Source: Podospora comata
Lineage: Eukaryota > Ascomycota > Sordariomycetes > Sordariales > Podosporaceae
DNA: 64,000 nucleotides
Assembly (NCBI GenBank): GCA_017354895.1
Contig: CP071496.1
Coordinates: 3,224,001-3,288,000 of the forward strand
Reading direction: 5' to 3'
Shown here: positions 45,583-56,527 of the stretch, piece after piece
Layout of the letters: the number at the start of each line of letters is the position of its first letter
Numbering within the stretch: the stretch's first letter is position 1
Translations under genes and position numbers: made by a program
Notes under the pieces: generated by a model
Databases searched by the model: none
Seen by the model: only the letters and a program-made list of their open reading frames with translations
Told to the model about the DNA's origin: nothing

Positions 45583-46945
45583 TCAGGCCTGCCAGGCGAT
45601 AAACGACTGGAATACTGCGAGCACGAGACTGAACACCCCGACGACTGCCGAGATTATCAACGCCAATCCAGCCACCAAGGAAAAGCTCCTCTCTGTCGTC
45701 TGCCACTTGATCCATTTCTCAAACTTGGTTCAAGGAGGTCGATCACGAACCAGATCATGCAGAAGGGTAAGCCTGTCGCCCCAATGGCTGTACACGAAGT
45801 CCTCGGTGCCATCCTTGAACATTTTGTAGCCTTCGTGAATTGCACCTGAAGGATCAAAATCCCTTTTTCTTGACAAGCTGCTGCAAGATTGCCATTGACC
45901 TCGCATCATCGTAACGGACCAGTATCGACTGTATAGAATGTAGCGTTTCAGCAAGCAGCCGTGGGCTCAGCGTTCCCCTAGTTGTGTTGGTAAATAGTCT
46001 ATTCCTGTGTTCCTTCAAGGGACCATACTTCTCAAGAGCATTTCCAATTCCTGCCTCTTTAGGGCTGTCAGTAGGTCCCCACATATCCAAATGGGCCTTG
46101 ATGTAGGAGGCGTGATGAAACAAATAAACGATCCGATGTTCAGGATCAAAGAGAAGCTGGTTTGCCAGATTGTCTGTTGGTCGAAACTCGATACCCAGGC
46201 GATCTCGCGACTTCCATGCCTTCAGGGCTTTCTTCTCCCTGAGAACCTCTTCCATGCGTCCTTTCCTTTCCGCAGGCGCCTGTGGAAAACATTTGATGCC
46301 GAAATCCAGGATGCTTTTGTCAGCTTGCCACGAGGGCTGCTCAGATCCGCCGATGGTGTAATTAGGTCTCTCAGAGTCGGTGGTGTTGGAGTCGATCATC
46401 AACAATGCTTGAACCGCAATCCTAACAGCATCTTCTAATTGCCGCGGGGAGTAATGGTGCGGCAAACAGTCTTGCTTTATGATTTCCTTGGTTGCATTTA
46501 ACGTAAGTTTATTGTCCGTTTTAAGACTCCGGATGGTTGACAACATCGAACCATGAGTGATCAGTTGTCTGAACAAGTGTGAAGGATTATCAATCTCCAC
46601 GATGTGGCTTTCGGTTGCGATACTGAACAGTCTATCGTAGACCCCGAAGTAGGCCGGAAAGTCGCCATGTTTTCCGAGCACACTACCGGCAATCTGGTTT
46701 TTATAGCTTTCAGTCGACACTTGGTGGTTTGTTAAGGTTCTGGTAAAAAGGGGGGGAAGTATGGAATACGACAAAACAGACCTGCGGTTTACCACTTTCC
46801 AAGCATGCATGCATAGCCACGCCCTGGGGTTCTTCCCACGACAGACTACAAGGCTCACCACAAAACAATTGGCACAGTTAACCCATATCAGATTGTTGTG
46901 AACAATGCCGCAGAGTATAATCATGAGGCCTCTCAGGATAGGCAC
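45583..46945 (-). pseudogene. Broken member of the tail-anchored fungal family
   Basis: The frame 46945-45854 encodes a recognisable C-terminal half (FDPEHRIVYLFHHASYIKAH, then LFTNTTRGTLSPRLLAETLH and AILQQLVKKK), then stops. The family continues one frame over: DPSGAIHEGYKMFKDG, VYSHWGDRLTLLHDLVRDRP. Next comes TGA (45732-45730) where relatives have Arg, which fits a CGA-to-TGA transition, then TKFEKWIKWQTTERSF, a hydrophobic segment, and SFIAWQA. The frameshift lies at a run of A and G near 45861, consistent with one extra G. No splice pair of normal length removes both lesions. The hydrophobic anchor and aromatic end mirror the intact gene at 27.5-28.9 kb. Confidence 0.7.
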
Positions 46946-47587
46946 TGAATAGGGCTTTACAAATATTCAAAAGGCCGATGAATTTGTTTTTAATGTATGG
47001 TTGACAAACTGGAATGTAGTAGGGGTTGACTTCCTTTTGGTGTGCTAATTATTTTGTGGTGAGGGTGACTACCCAAAGCACTTTGTCTCTTCTAAACCCC
47101 TCATTTTCCCCTAACTGATTTTTGTTTTTCAATTCAACCCAGCTTTCATCAAATCCCTACCCCTCCATTGTAACCACCGCTTTCTGAGAACGCATGATTC
47201 TCAGTGTTCGAGTCGAATCGAGAACAAGTTCTTTTCCGCGCGGAGTGGCCCCTTATGGCGGACGTTGATGTCGCCCAGGCACTACCCAATTTTGCACACA
47301 TGGGTATCAATTCACTGGATGATTCATCACAAATTCGATACCTGTAGCTCGACCTGATAATAGTACTGCGTCAAGAGCAGGACCATAATCGTTTCGCTGA
47401 CGCACTAGCAAACACGTCCTGCTGTACCAAACCCACCAGCAAGCAATATCGTCACGTCCTACGACGGCCCAGCGACTGCCCCGCATATCAGCGACCGATA
47501 TTTTCCAGTAACAGACAATTCCTACGACCTTACTCACCCTATACCCGGACTGAAAGGCGAACTGCGATACCCCAAAGCTAAAGTTGA
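46946..47587. other. Spacer between two pseudogenes
   Basis: AT-rich, without a supported gene. A short frame at 47307-47537 on the minus strand has no features. Confidence 0.45.
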
Positions 47588-48235
47588 ATGTGGCAGGTGG
47601 ATGCAGCGCAGTACAATGAAAGGTTCAAGTTCGTCACCCAAGAAATGAATCAAGCAGTCAACTCCCACCCCGATCTCCGAGATCATGCCAGGTCCATCAG
47701 TTACACACACAAGATGGTGGGAAGCTCGCCAGCAGCCGCTCGACCCTGTATAATTGTGTTTTGCTCCAGGGAACACTTCAAACCCCTTAGGCAGCTCTTC
47801 AACGATCGCCTCAAAAGTCCCCTCTACTGCAGCAAACCACCTCTGGCAACCCGACTCCGCGGCCAAAAGGGCAGCGTAGCACCGGTGCCACCGTTCGAAC
47901 TTATATACTACCGCTACCCGGTTAAAGCAAAAGGTGCGAGCACCGGTAACAGTCCCAGTCCAATTACGGCAGCAACATGGTGTGGAGCCAGAGTTCAGTC
48001 TGGATCACAAGCGGCGACATTGGGTTTGACTGTCGGAGTTGGCAATCTGATCGGTGTGATAACGGTTGACCACATCTTCCCACGTGATTCATAATGCGTC
48101 GAGCTGGACGACATGGAGGCCGAGATGGACGAAATCGCGTCTCTCAACATCCCTGATGATTCTGACAACAACTCGGAAAATAAATCAATAGATGGTTCAA
48201 ATCCTTCATCCTCAAGTGTCGGCAGTGTCCCATAA
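47588..48235 (+). pseudogene. Broken relative of the trypsin-like protein
   Basis: The frame from ATG 47588 parallels the intact gene at 24.7-26.7 kb: SYTHKMVGSSPAAARPCIIV matches its MVGKTAETARPSIVIF, and TWCGARVQSGSQAATLGLTV matches TWCGEGIRLGTAGG. IGVITVDHIF stands where the intact protein has the catalytic-His motif VGMTAAHAL. A TAA at 48092-48094 then interrupts; reading on in frame gives an acidic linker (LDDMEAEMDEIASLNIPDDS) like that of the intact copy, ending at TAA 48233. The Asp and Ser motifs of the triad are missing. The interrupting stop could come from CAA by C-to-T. It abuts a kinase relic. Confidence 0.6.
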
Positions 48236-50116
48236 ACCCACTTCCGTCTTCACCGATGCACCAATACAGTTGTCAGACGCCCTGATGAAATCTATGGTTG
48301 AAGCCTGGGGTGGAAGCTGGTTTTTGCCAGAAAGCAGATTGTCAGCCATCCTGAACAAGGAATCCGTCTTTCGCCAGCTGCAGTCAAATCAACCAAACGA
48401 ATCCAATGACACAGTGCGAGACCGCGCCGCTCTAATCTGTAGTCCTTCTGTCTCTTCTCGCAAAGTATTTGCGATTCTTGTTTTGCTAGAAAAGAATGAA
48501 AGTATTGGGAGTTTTATCGATCAAGGTGTCGATGATGGAGCCTTTCCCTTAGCCCCACTTGCTGGCAGCAAAAGCGCAGTCCCGGATTTGCGAAGTCGTT
48601 CCAACCCTGACGTGGCTCTTACATGTTTTAAGACTTGGAGCATATTCCAAGTCAAGTTATTTGAACAGACCCAAAAAGCCTTTTTGGCCCCAGTGTTTGA
48701 GAGGCAGGATGCTGAAGGGGGTGTCATGCACTTTACCATAAGAGCCTCAGATGTCCTTCCATTCTTAAAGCTGCCACGAAGCCCAAAGAGTGATGGTATT
48801 CTGGCTGGCAGGCGGAAGTTCCTCATCCTTACCGACCACCACTGCTTTGGAAAACAGCTATGATCAAATCCGAACTATTGTGAGCTTTGTTGAAGAGCCG
48901 ATGCTGACCCGCATTCAAAATAGGACAACGCGTTTGGAAGGATGTCTATGGGTAGAAAGCAGTACAGGGGAACTGCGTACGAACTCCAAAGTCGGAAACT
49001 CCTTGCTGCTTCTAACTCGAGCAAGCACCTCATGCCAATTGTGGAGTGTATCGACAGTCTCGAAAACGAGCGCGTCGATTGGATTTTTCCCTGGCCTAGC
49101 GGAACTGTGTCGATGTTTTGGATGAACTTGAATCCCAACCCAAAACACTCTGAACGACTTGTGAAATGGATTCTGGAACAATGCGAAGGACTTGCTGATG
49201 TCGCATCATTCCTGCTCAGTCAGCCGGATTATACGGTCAACGAGCTTAACATTCGAACTTGCCACAAGTTTGGCAGCATCACTGCGGACTCAATCTTTTG
49301 GTTTCCTGATATAGACACCCGGGCCGCCGAAGGTAGTGGTGGTGTAACCGGAAAGCTCGTCATTGCAGGCTCAGAGTTCTCAAAGCTTCCGATGCTCCCA
49401 GAGATACTTAGGTATTGGGCACCTGAGAAATACCATCCCAGATGCGAGTTTTCCATGCGGCAGATGTTTGGTCGCTGGGGCGCATTTTCCTCGAGAGTGT
49501 GATGTGGTTGCTGGGCGGTGGAAAGCTTCTTGAATCGTTTTATACCGACACAGATCAAGCTCACCGAACTCCATATTTGGGCGGCAGAGACCTTCGCCCA
49601 GAAGTGACTGTTGTAAGTGAAACCCCTGGCTTTGCAATTATGTATCGTTGTTTCGCTAATAGCATCATGCAGTGGCTTCGAAAGCTCCACGCTTCGCCCT
49701 TGGGACCACCAGTGATACATGACCTTCTTGGCATCATTGAGCTACGGATACTCAGGTTTCACCCCTCGGAGCGCATATAATATCCAGAACTGTCAAGACT
49801 GCTAGGTAGATTGAGGAACGAATGTGAGATGAACAACCTGTACTGCGGAATGGTGGACCCAGAGAGACAGTTTGCCCTCAGATCTGGAATTCGCTACCAG
49901 ATGGGGGGGCCTCGACTGACGGCCATCAAAGTTCATCACAAGAGAACATGGACGGGCTTCAGCCGTTCCAGCATCGCGACAGACTTCACAGATGCCGTAT
50001 CGGCCGAGGATGCAGAACTGGGTGAGGATGCAATATCGAATAATGATTCAGCATCGGATGACGATCCGTCGAACAGTTCACAACATCTGGATCCTGTCGT
50101 ATCATGGAGAAATTAA
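48192..50116 (+). pseudogene. Broken fungal protein kinase
   Basis: The N-terminal frame 48192-48863 carries motifs I recall from a widespread filamentous-fungal kinase family (SSRKVFAILVLLEKNESIGS, then FPLAP, CFKTWS, HFTIRASDVLPF). It then meets TGA (48861-48863) and further stops. The frame 48942-49502 resumes with ERVDWIFPWPSGTVSMFW and HKFGSITADSIFWFPDID, where relatives have HGDIKPENILWF, so the catalytic Asp is lost. A one-base shift near 49455 leads into ADVWSLGRIFLESVMWLLGG, and TAA at 49778-49780 interrupts again before a final 111 codons. A short GTGAGC...AATAG interval (48879-48923) could be the relic of an intron. Confidence 0.65.
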
Positions 50117-51560
50117 AGGATTTGTCGAGAGCCCAACCCGCTAGATGAAGATGAAGGAAAGGGAAAATCTAAGGGGAAATAAAAAATGCAAGCCATGGAG
50201 ACGCAGGGAGATTTATATGGTGCTTACCTAGTAGGGTGAACGAAGTATCAAAAAGTAAGATAATGGAGGTGGCGGAGAATGACAAGACCGAGTTCCTACG
50301 TTAACGAAGGCTACAGGGCTGTGATACGATGTCGAGCAAGGTCGCGTGGGCAGATGGAATGGTTACATAAGGGTTCTCAGCTGGTTTCACTGTAATTTAT
50401 ACGGAGGTGCGAGAACGGTTAGTACTTAGTAACACCTAACAGTACAATCACGCAGGCTGTAAAAGATTATGAATGATGGCTGTATTATAACAGCCTACTC
50501 AGCATAACACTAAGATCCCAAGCATATGAGCCGAAAAGGACAGACCCCGAGGGTTCATGACACCCCTATCCTCGTGAGAGCACGTTGGCCCCCCTCTTTA
50601 TATTTATTTATCTCAAGAAAGGTAGGTAGTCCAGCTGAGCCTCAGCCAGACGACTCTTTTGAAGTTGAGCTCGACTTTATGCCTCCACATCAAATGACAA
50701 AGTCATTCACCTCCATCCTATGTTATACATTTTGATCTGGATTGCCAGTTTGCGGGATCTTTCACGGTGACCTGATGTAAAGACGTATCAGCACGGTGGA
50801 TATCTTGTTGCAAGTACTCCGGGAGTCCTCCTCAATCCTTCTGCATGTGCTTCCATACAGACCTCTACAGTTGTTTCAGCCATGGGATTGAGGGAAATAG
50901 ATCCCTGCCGCCCTGCCTGTGCTCACCCTTAAGAAAATTAACATCCGGTGTGAAGAATAACCGGAAGAAGACGATCGGATCCCCCAGGGGCAGTGCACAA
51001 AACGTCTTCTCGCTGGACTTCGGGCACGGGGATGAGCACTTGCAGACCAAGTTGGGGGCATTCTGGTAAAAGTTCGGTCGAGGTGAAAATTTGATCGGAA
51101 AGATACGTCCTCATTATATATGAGAATACCATAGGGATGGAATAACGGCAGGGCTGAAATATGCACTCTAGAGGGCGAGTAAAGGTACCTATGAATTATG
51201 GCTTTATCTGTTATTGGTCAAGAAATGGGGCATGAGGTGAGCAAAAAACAAGAGGATAGAAAAGCCACACTAGTTAATTCATGCTATGGATTGACCTCAG
51301 ATCTTCCCACCAATTCGCGCGACCCTGTTACCAAAGATTCCTTTCGCTCTGTTGCCAACCTTCTATTAGATGCATGTATCCCTTGTTACGTTCCATCCCT
51401 TTGGCCAGTTCAACCGCATACTCAAGGAGCCTGCTCAGATCTGACCCTCAATCTCGTCGCAAGCAGCAAAGAACTCCTCCTCCATCCTCTTGTAGGTGCC
51501 CATCCATATGGTTACAAGTCTCATTGGCAAACGAACATCAAACCGCTGTTAAAGTATGGC
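50117..51560. other. AT-rich spacer, no gene
   Basis: No frame with family resemblance is visible. The plus-strand frame at 51198-51872 is a shadow of a more protein-like minus-strand reading beginning at 51561. Composition is AT-richer than the first 45 kb. Confidence 0.4.
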
Positions 51561-52256
51561 TCACTCACTCTTGATGACGATAAGGGCATAAGAAAAGAAG
51601 GTCGAGATAGCTTGACTCTCGACTCCCGTGTCCTCGATGAAGTTGAGAGTGATGATGATATCCTTCAAGAGCATCCCGCGCGAAACACACTCGTTGTACT
51701 CCAAATTCTGTGTGACGGCCTCGTAGGCGAGGTGAAAGGCCTCGTTGTGGAACTCAGCAGAGTTGGAAGGCATGCTCAGGAGCTTGAGATCTGGATTGCG
51801 ACGGCTAGCAGCCGGTTGCGCTCGCTCGATGAAAGCGCGGAGAAGCGTGAGGCTTGTGCTTACAGTCATTAGGGGACATCTGGATCAAGTGCTTGCGGCC
51901 GGTCTCGGCGACTGTCAAGATGGAAGAGTGGTCAGCAAGCTAGGGAAACTCGCTTGAAGGGAGTTTCTAAAGGCGAGGAGGCGAGTTTCAAAATCTCGGA
52001 GGTGAACTTCGCGCAAACAGGGCCCAGAACCGGGTTCCAAGCGCCGAGGAAATACTCGTCTACAAGCAATGTCAGCCGCACGCACGAGGGCGGATCGGAT
52101 AAATCAGACATACAATCTTCGTCGGTCAGAACAACCAAACGCTTGCGAGAGATGGAGGTAGCCGTTTGGTTTGATTAGCATATATCTCGTGGAACGGCAG
52201 ACGACGACGACTCCGTCAAGGGCATTGTTGAAGTGAGGAGCGCACTTACAAGCCAT
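51561..52256 (-). pseudogene. Possible multi-exon gene or its relic, unknown family
   Basis: From ATG 52256 downwards several good splice signals occur: donor GTATGT at 52113 with TTGTAG acceptor (intron 52060-52113, 54 bp) and donor GTAAGC at 51863 with ATCCAG acceptor (intron 51791-51863, 73 bp). Protein-like blocks are DEYFLGAWNPVLGPVCAKFT, AETGRKHLIQMSPND and SNSAEFHNEAFHLAYEAVTQ, with G/C-rich third positions. The block frames do not all join: the best frame of the second exon does not lead into the third without a shift, unless a weak 44-bp intron with donor GTTTCC is used. I cannot name the family. It is either a real gene with splicing I could not resolve, or a decayed one. Confidence 0.35.
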
Positions 52257-52310
52257 GTTTGATCTTTTTGATAGACGGAAGCACGATTTATGCAGACTGG
52301 ATGATAGCAA

Positions 52311-54238
52311 AGCTTAGTCGAATGGTTGTGATACTGGCAAAGGTGAGAGGTTGATCTGTTGCGGGTTGGGTGGGGAGAAGGAAGAGGAGAAATGAGAGGA
52401 GAGGATGATATTTTATATCTGCAGAGCTGCGCTGGGAGCAACAGGCGGGTGGGATGGACAAACGCAGGGCCCACCTTAGGTGAACTGGGAGACAACAATA
52501 CCTGACTGCGGGGCGATATTCAATGTCATGGTTCCGGAAGGAATGTTGAACCGCACTCTTCCACATGATATGGGCTCGTTTTCCAAGCCGAAGAATCATG
52601 TGTCCAAACACTTTGAAAATCTTTTAGCAAAGGAATCAAGTATCTACCTATCCGGTCAGAAAAAGAGGAAATACAAGACACCTGTATCGGAACGGAGGAC
52701 GATGCTAAGAGTCAAAACCAGGTGTTGTTTTGCATGTTAACTTGGTGTGTTTCAACCCGTGACCTGCTCTACTTATAAGGACCCTGCGAGTGTATATAGG
52801 TATACACTGACGTTTGCCTGTAGACGTATGTAGAAAAGATTGATTGGTAACGTGCTATGATGTCTGGTACATATTTTATAATTAAACAGGAGGTGGTGGG
52901 GCAGGGCCACAGCGTAAGTGAATCAATGACAGACCCACTGGAAGTGAATATCGACAATAGCTTCAAAAGTCTGCAACGCGGTGAGAGATGGTATCTTGTC
53001 CACAATCTCACTGTATCAGACACCAACGCCTGCTTGGCCCTTCCAAAGAGGGAGCGAATAAGAGGCAATGGGAAAGTGAACAAAAGGTATGCATTTAGGT
53101 AGAAATTCAGGGGGGTGAATCAACCACTGCACCTAACGATGATGCATTTCAATTTCGTGCTTGTATGGGTAAATGTTGACCCAATTGCTTCTTTCCCCCT
53201 CATGCCTGTTACGAAGTAAGTCTTGCAACAGAACAAAAGGGACTGTTTGTCTGCATAAAGGGGCGCCGCTTGCTGAAGCCAACTGGGGAAGTTTGCGGAG
53301 GTCTCGATGTCAATCCTTCCACATCAATCAAGCAATGCCCGACTTTCCCAACACGGGCTTCAAGCTGCCAGTCAGTGACAAGCGTGATTATCGTTTGGGC
53401 TTCATAACTATCTCTGACCATCGACAGGAACAAGTGGGTGTGGCATTAAGTGTCGTCTCCCTCTTCTAGCTGTTTTCCTTGCTGTTGATGCCTGTGTTTC
53501 TACCGTGAGTTTGAAGCATCCACCAAAATCGCCTGTTGTAGTCAAATGACTGCAGCAAATTTGTCTATCAAACCACCCTGGTCATAGCCACTGGCCCAAT
53601 AAGGCGCTTTTTGTGATTGTAACTTGTACCTAACAGGCTCTAGCCATAATTACATGGTAATCTGATCAAACCAGACCATTTAGCGAGTTCATTATGCTAA
53701 ACCATGATATGAGGAGGACGGAATAAGCCACCAGTCAAAACCAGGGCTGTTATTGGACGCTACAAAGACATTAGGGCTAAACACTTCTGGCTGCCATGAT
53801 CTCGCTTCCTCGAGTAAAAGCCCACCATTTTAGAACACTCTACATTCAGGCAGTAAGACATTGAAAAAGTCCCATCTGAAAGCTGCTCAGGTTGACCTCG
53901 ATATTCTTGAGAGAAAGGGGAATGCAGCGAGTATGAGATGGATGGAATGAGTGGAATCTTATGAAAGATGGTGCCCATGGTTGTCAGACTGCGGAAATGG
54001 AATGCACATGGGTTCACCCTTGTCAATATTTAGGTATATAATGTGGAGTATTCAAAAGCAGACAAACCCATCGTGCTGATTTCTTTGTGTTGATGTGCAA
54101 TGGAAGATAGGGTACAACCCTAACCCAGGATCGACTGTGGGTAGGGTTGGTAAAAGGGGGAAGTGGGGCCGACCTTGTTCCAGGGACTTTGGGGCTGTCG
54201 GTGCAGCTGGATCAAGACAACGATCAAATAAACGCATA
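52311..54238. other. 1.9-kb spacer, no gene
   Basis: AT-rich, with scattered short frames (52480-52740, 53173-53469, 53760-54026) but none with coding character. No tRNA or clear repeat is seen until 54.36 kb. Confidence 0.45.
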
Positions 54239-54364
54239 CTGTCACAGTTAACCCAACGGCAGGTTACGCCACGTGTGGGGCGCAGGACGTCCCTAGCTAA
54301 TCATTAGAGAAGTCAGGAGACAGCCAATCAGGGCTGGACGAAAGTGCTATGGCGCCAAGACACA

Positions 54365-54480
54365 CGAGCACTCTGCAGGATGCAAGATGCTACGGGTGAT
54401 CTGAGGCATAGCACGACGAGCACGTTGCAGGATACAATGTGCTATGGGTGATCGGGGCCGCAGCAGGGCGAGCACCTCAG
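54365..54480 (+). repeat. 52-bp tandem repeat, two copies plus a partial third
   Basis: Units start with CGAGCAC at 54365, 54417 and 54469. Each contains TGCAGGAT and GCTA(C/T)GGGTGATC, diverged by about a quarter. It lies 85 bp from the left end of the first transposon, inside what may be an older repeat, because a TATATATA motif and polyA-signal-like sequence follow. Confidence 0.7.
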
Positions 54481-54565
54481 GGTCCCAGGATCTATATATA
54501 CGGAGGAACTAGCTGGTGTAGATAGACAGTTCCGTAGTATGCAATTCAATCTTGTATTCACGGTA

Positions 54566-56410
54566 ACGTATATTATAAGCGAGTCGTACATATAAGCGAG
54601 TCGTACAGTCTCCACCACCCTACAACAACTATCCTCAATTATACCGCAACAACATTAGGAAGCAACTACAATTACATCAGAAACGGCTGAATCAGATGAT
54701 TCCCCAGCCTCCTGGCAAGTGCGCGCGTTATGGCCAGGCTTGCCGCACACACCACAGCACCGAACCTTCGTACGAGCCCCCCCTGCACTACCGCCATCCG
54801 GCTGTATTTCTTCCACTGCCTCCCCACCCACGGCCTTCTGGTCCAGTAGATCCTGTGAATCTTGCACAGTAAGTGATCCTCTAAGCTGCACACGTGTTAT
54901 TTTGGCTCTCGGGCGCTTGCTTAAGGCCTCGTTAGCCTTACGGAGCGAATAGACCTCTGCACGAAGGAGAGCCACCTGGTGTATTATAGCCGTTGTACCT
55001 TTAGTAAGCTGGTCTACCGTAGCTAACATTGAAGTCGGGGAGCTATTTTGATGGTTAGTAATACGAGTCTTAATAAGCGTTGACTGTAAGTTAGCTTCTC
55101 AGGGGTTTTGTGGTGTCTGGAACACCTAAGGTTGTGGAGTGCCGGGCCGTGAGGTCGGGGGTGTTGGCGTACGAAGCTTTATATTTAGCTTAGAAAGTAC
55201 CCTTTCTGGATTATACGGTACAAGGCCAGCACCCGCAAAGCCACCCTATATATTCTTCTCCGTTATAGAGGCGAAGAAGGCCTCGCGGAAGGCATAGAGG
55301 AACTCGAGCTTGCTTATGAGGTTGATATGCATGCGCATCAAGTCCTCGATCTGGCGACCGTACGCCTGTTTTAGCGGCCCAAAGCAGCCAACATCGAGTG
55401 GCTGGAGGAGGTGGGAGGAGTGTGGAGGTATACAGAGCGTAATAATATTGTTCTGCTAGCAGTGGCGCTCGAATTCGGTCGAGTGGTGGCTTTCGTGGCC
55501 ATCGAGGATCAATAACCGGTATTTACCCTTTGTACGGGACGCTATATAATAGTCAAAGTGCTTGATCTAATCTAGGCCTACCGGATTGGTAGTCCAGCCA
55601 TTTTCGGTAGTTACGATATGCTAGTCGGCCGGGAGGTTACACTCGGTATACCAGTTGGCGAGGTAGTACTGCGCGGCTAAGATAATAAAGGGATAGATGG
55701 CCCAGCCGAGGGCATTAACTCCCTGGATTACCGTTGCCCATTCGCGGTTGCTAGGCTGGGCTAGTTTTGCTTTGCTAAGGCCCTCTAAGGTCGTAACTAC
55801 TATACCCGTAAAGATAATGCCCATTATAAACCCAGTCTCGTCGAAGTTATAGATATCGTTATTTATAATACCGTACTTGGCCTTAGTATTCCGTACAAGC
55901 GTAAACCACTCGGCAATAACCTTTAGATCCTCGCACTTAGCCCTTTGGTAGTCGTATCTACGCGTAAAACGCGTACGGAGCTGTGGCTGGCGTTTAACGA
56001 AGTTGTGTGCCCAGAGCTTACCAACAGGGGGCGCGCCGCGTACGCGTAGGAGTTGGTTGGCCATATCTTCCACACCACGCAATCTTGGTGGAAAAGCTCG
56101 CGTATATAGCTCAATAATATATCGGACAATAGCTTCCTCTTCCGATTGAGTTAGCTTTTTCGAATTGGGTATTGTATCGCGTCGTGCAGGCCGGCCGGCG
56201 CGTCGGTTAGAGAGAGTCATAGGTGGTACGTTGTAGAGCTTAGCTGCAGCTCGGAGGCTTAATTTTTCGTCCTTTTGGAGAGCCTCAAGGGCTAAGAGTA
56301 TCCTGGCTTCCTTTGAAGTAGGAGGCATGTTGGGTTGTGGAAAAAATTGATGTTAGGTGTAAGGAGGACGCGTCGTGGTGGAGACTGTACGACTCGCTTA
56401 TAATATACGT
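54566..56410 (-). mobile_element. Tc1/mariner-pogo type DNA transposon, near full length (copy A)
   Basis: 1,845 bp bounded by inverted repeats beginning ACGTATATTATAAGCGAGTC at both ends. It is flanked by TA on each side (54564-54565 and 56411-56412), the TA target-site rule of the Tc1/mariner superfamily. The left end has an extra 17-bp copy of the TATAAGCGAGTCGTACA motif. The transposase lies on the minus strand and contains stop codons. Confidence 0.85.
54655..56328 (-). pseudogene. Pogo-type transposase with stop codons (copy A)
   Basis: From ATG 56328 the frame opens MPPTSKEARILLALEALQKD, then SLRAAAKLYNVP (psq-type helix-turn-helix), then a CENP-B-type domain (GKLWAHNFVKRQPQLRTRF). 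The DDE domain shows IYNFDETGFIMG and, after stops, YRLLILDGHESHHSTEF and PPHSSHLLQPLDVGCFGPLK. In-frame TAG codons fall after NLPAD (55621), within GLD-IKHF, after ERHC, after EKNI and in the tail. Several correspond to Trp or Arg in relatives, fitting G-to-A/C-to-T changes. The C-terminal part 55029-54655 is open again and ends with the knuckle CCGVCGKPGHNARTC. The copy cannot make a full transposase. Confidence 0.85.
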
Positions 56411-56527
56411 TATCTTGTGCTTACATTGAGGCATCTTGTTATGCACTGTTTAGCTGTACCGAACCAGGATTGTTCAGAAGTGCCTTCAACCAGTATCCCT
56501 TTCAGAGGTTCTGGATAGGGGTTCGTC

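Noticed and set aside
45854-46945. Treating the 363-codon frame as a complete gene
   Set aside because: The family tail continues in the next frame beyond the stop, including WGDRL, the membrane segment and the aromatic end, so the frame is a broken piece.
48879-48923. GTGAGC...AATAG interval as an intron that rescues the kinase reading frame
   Set aside because: Splicing it joins frames that still leave the N-terminal frame disrupted and does not fix the later shift and stop, so the pseudogene call stands.
51198-51872. 224-codon plus-strand frame
   Set aside because: It overlaps minus-strand blocks with better codon use and splice signals, and shows no family features.
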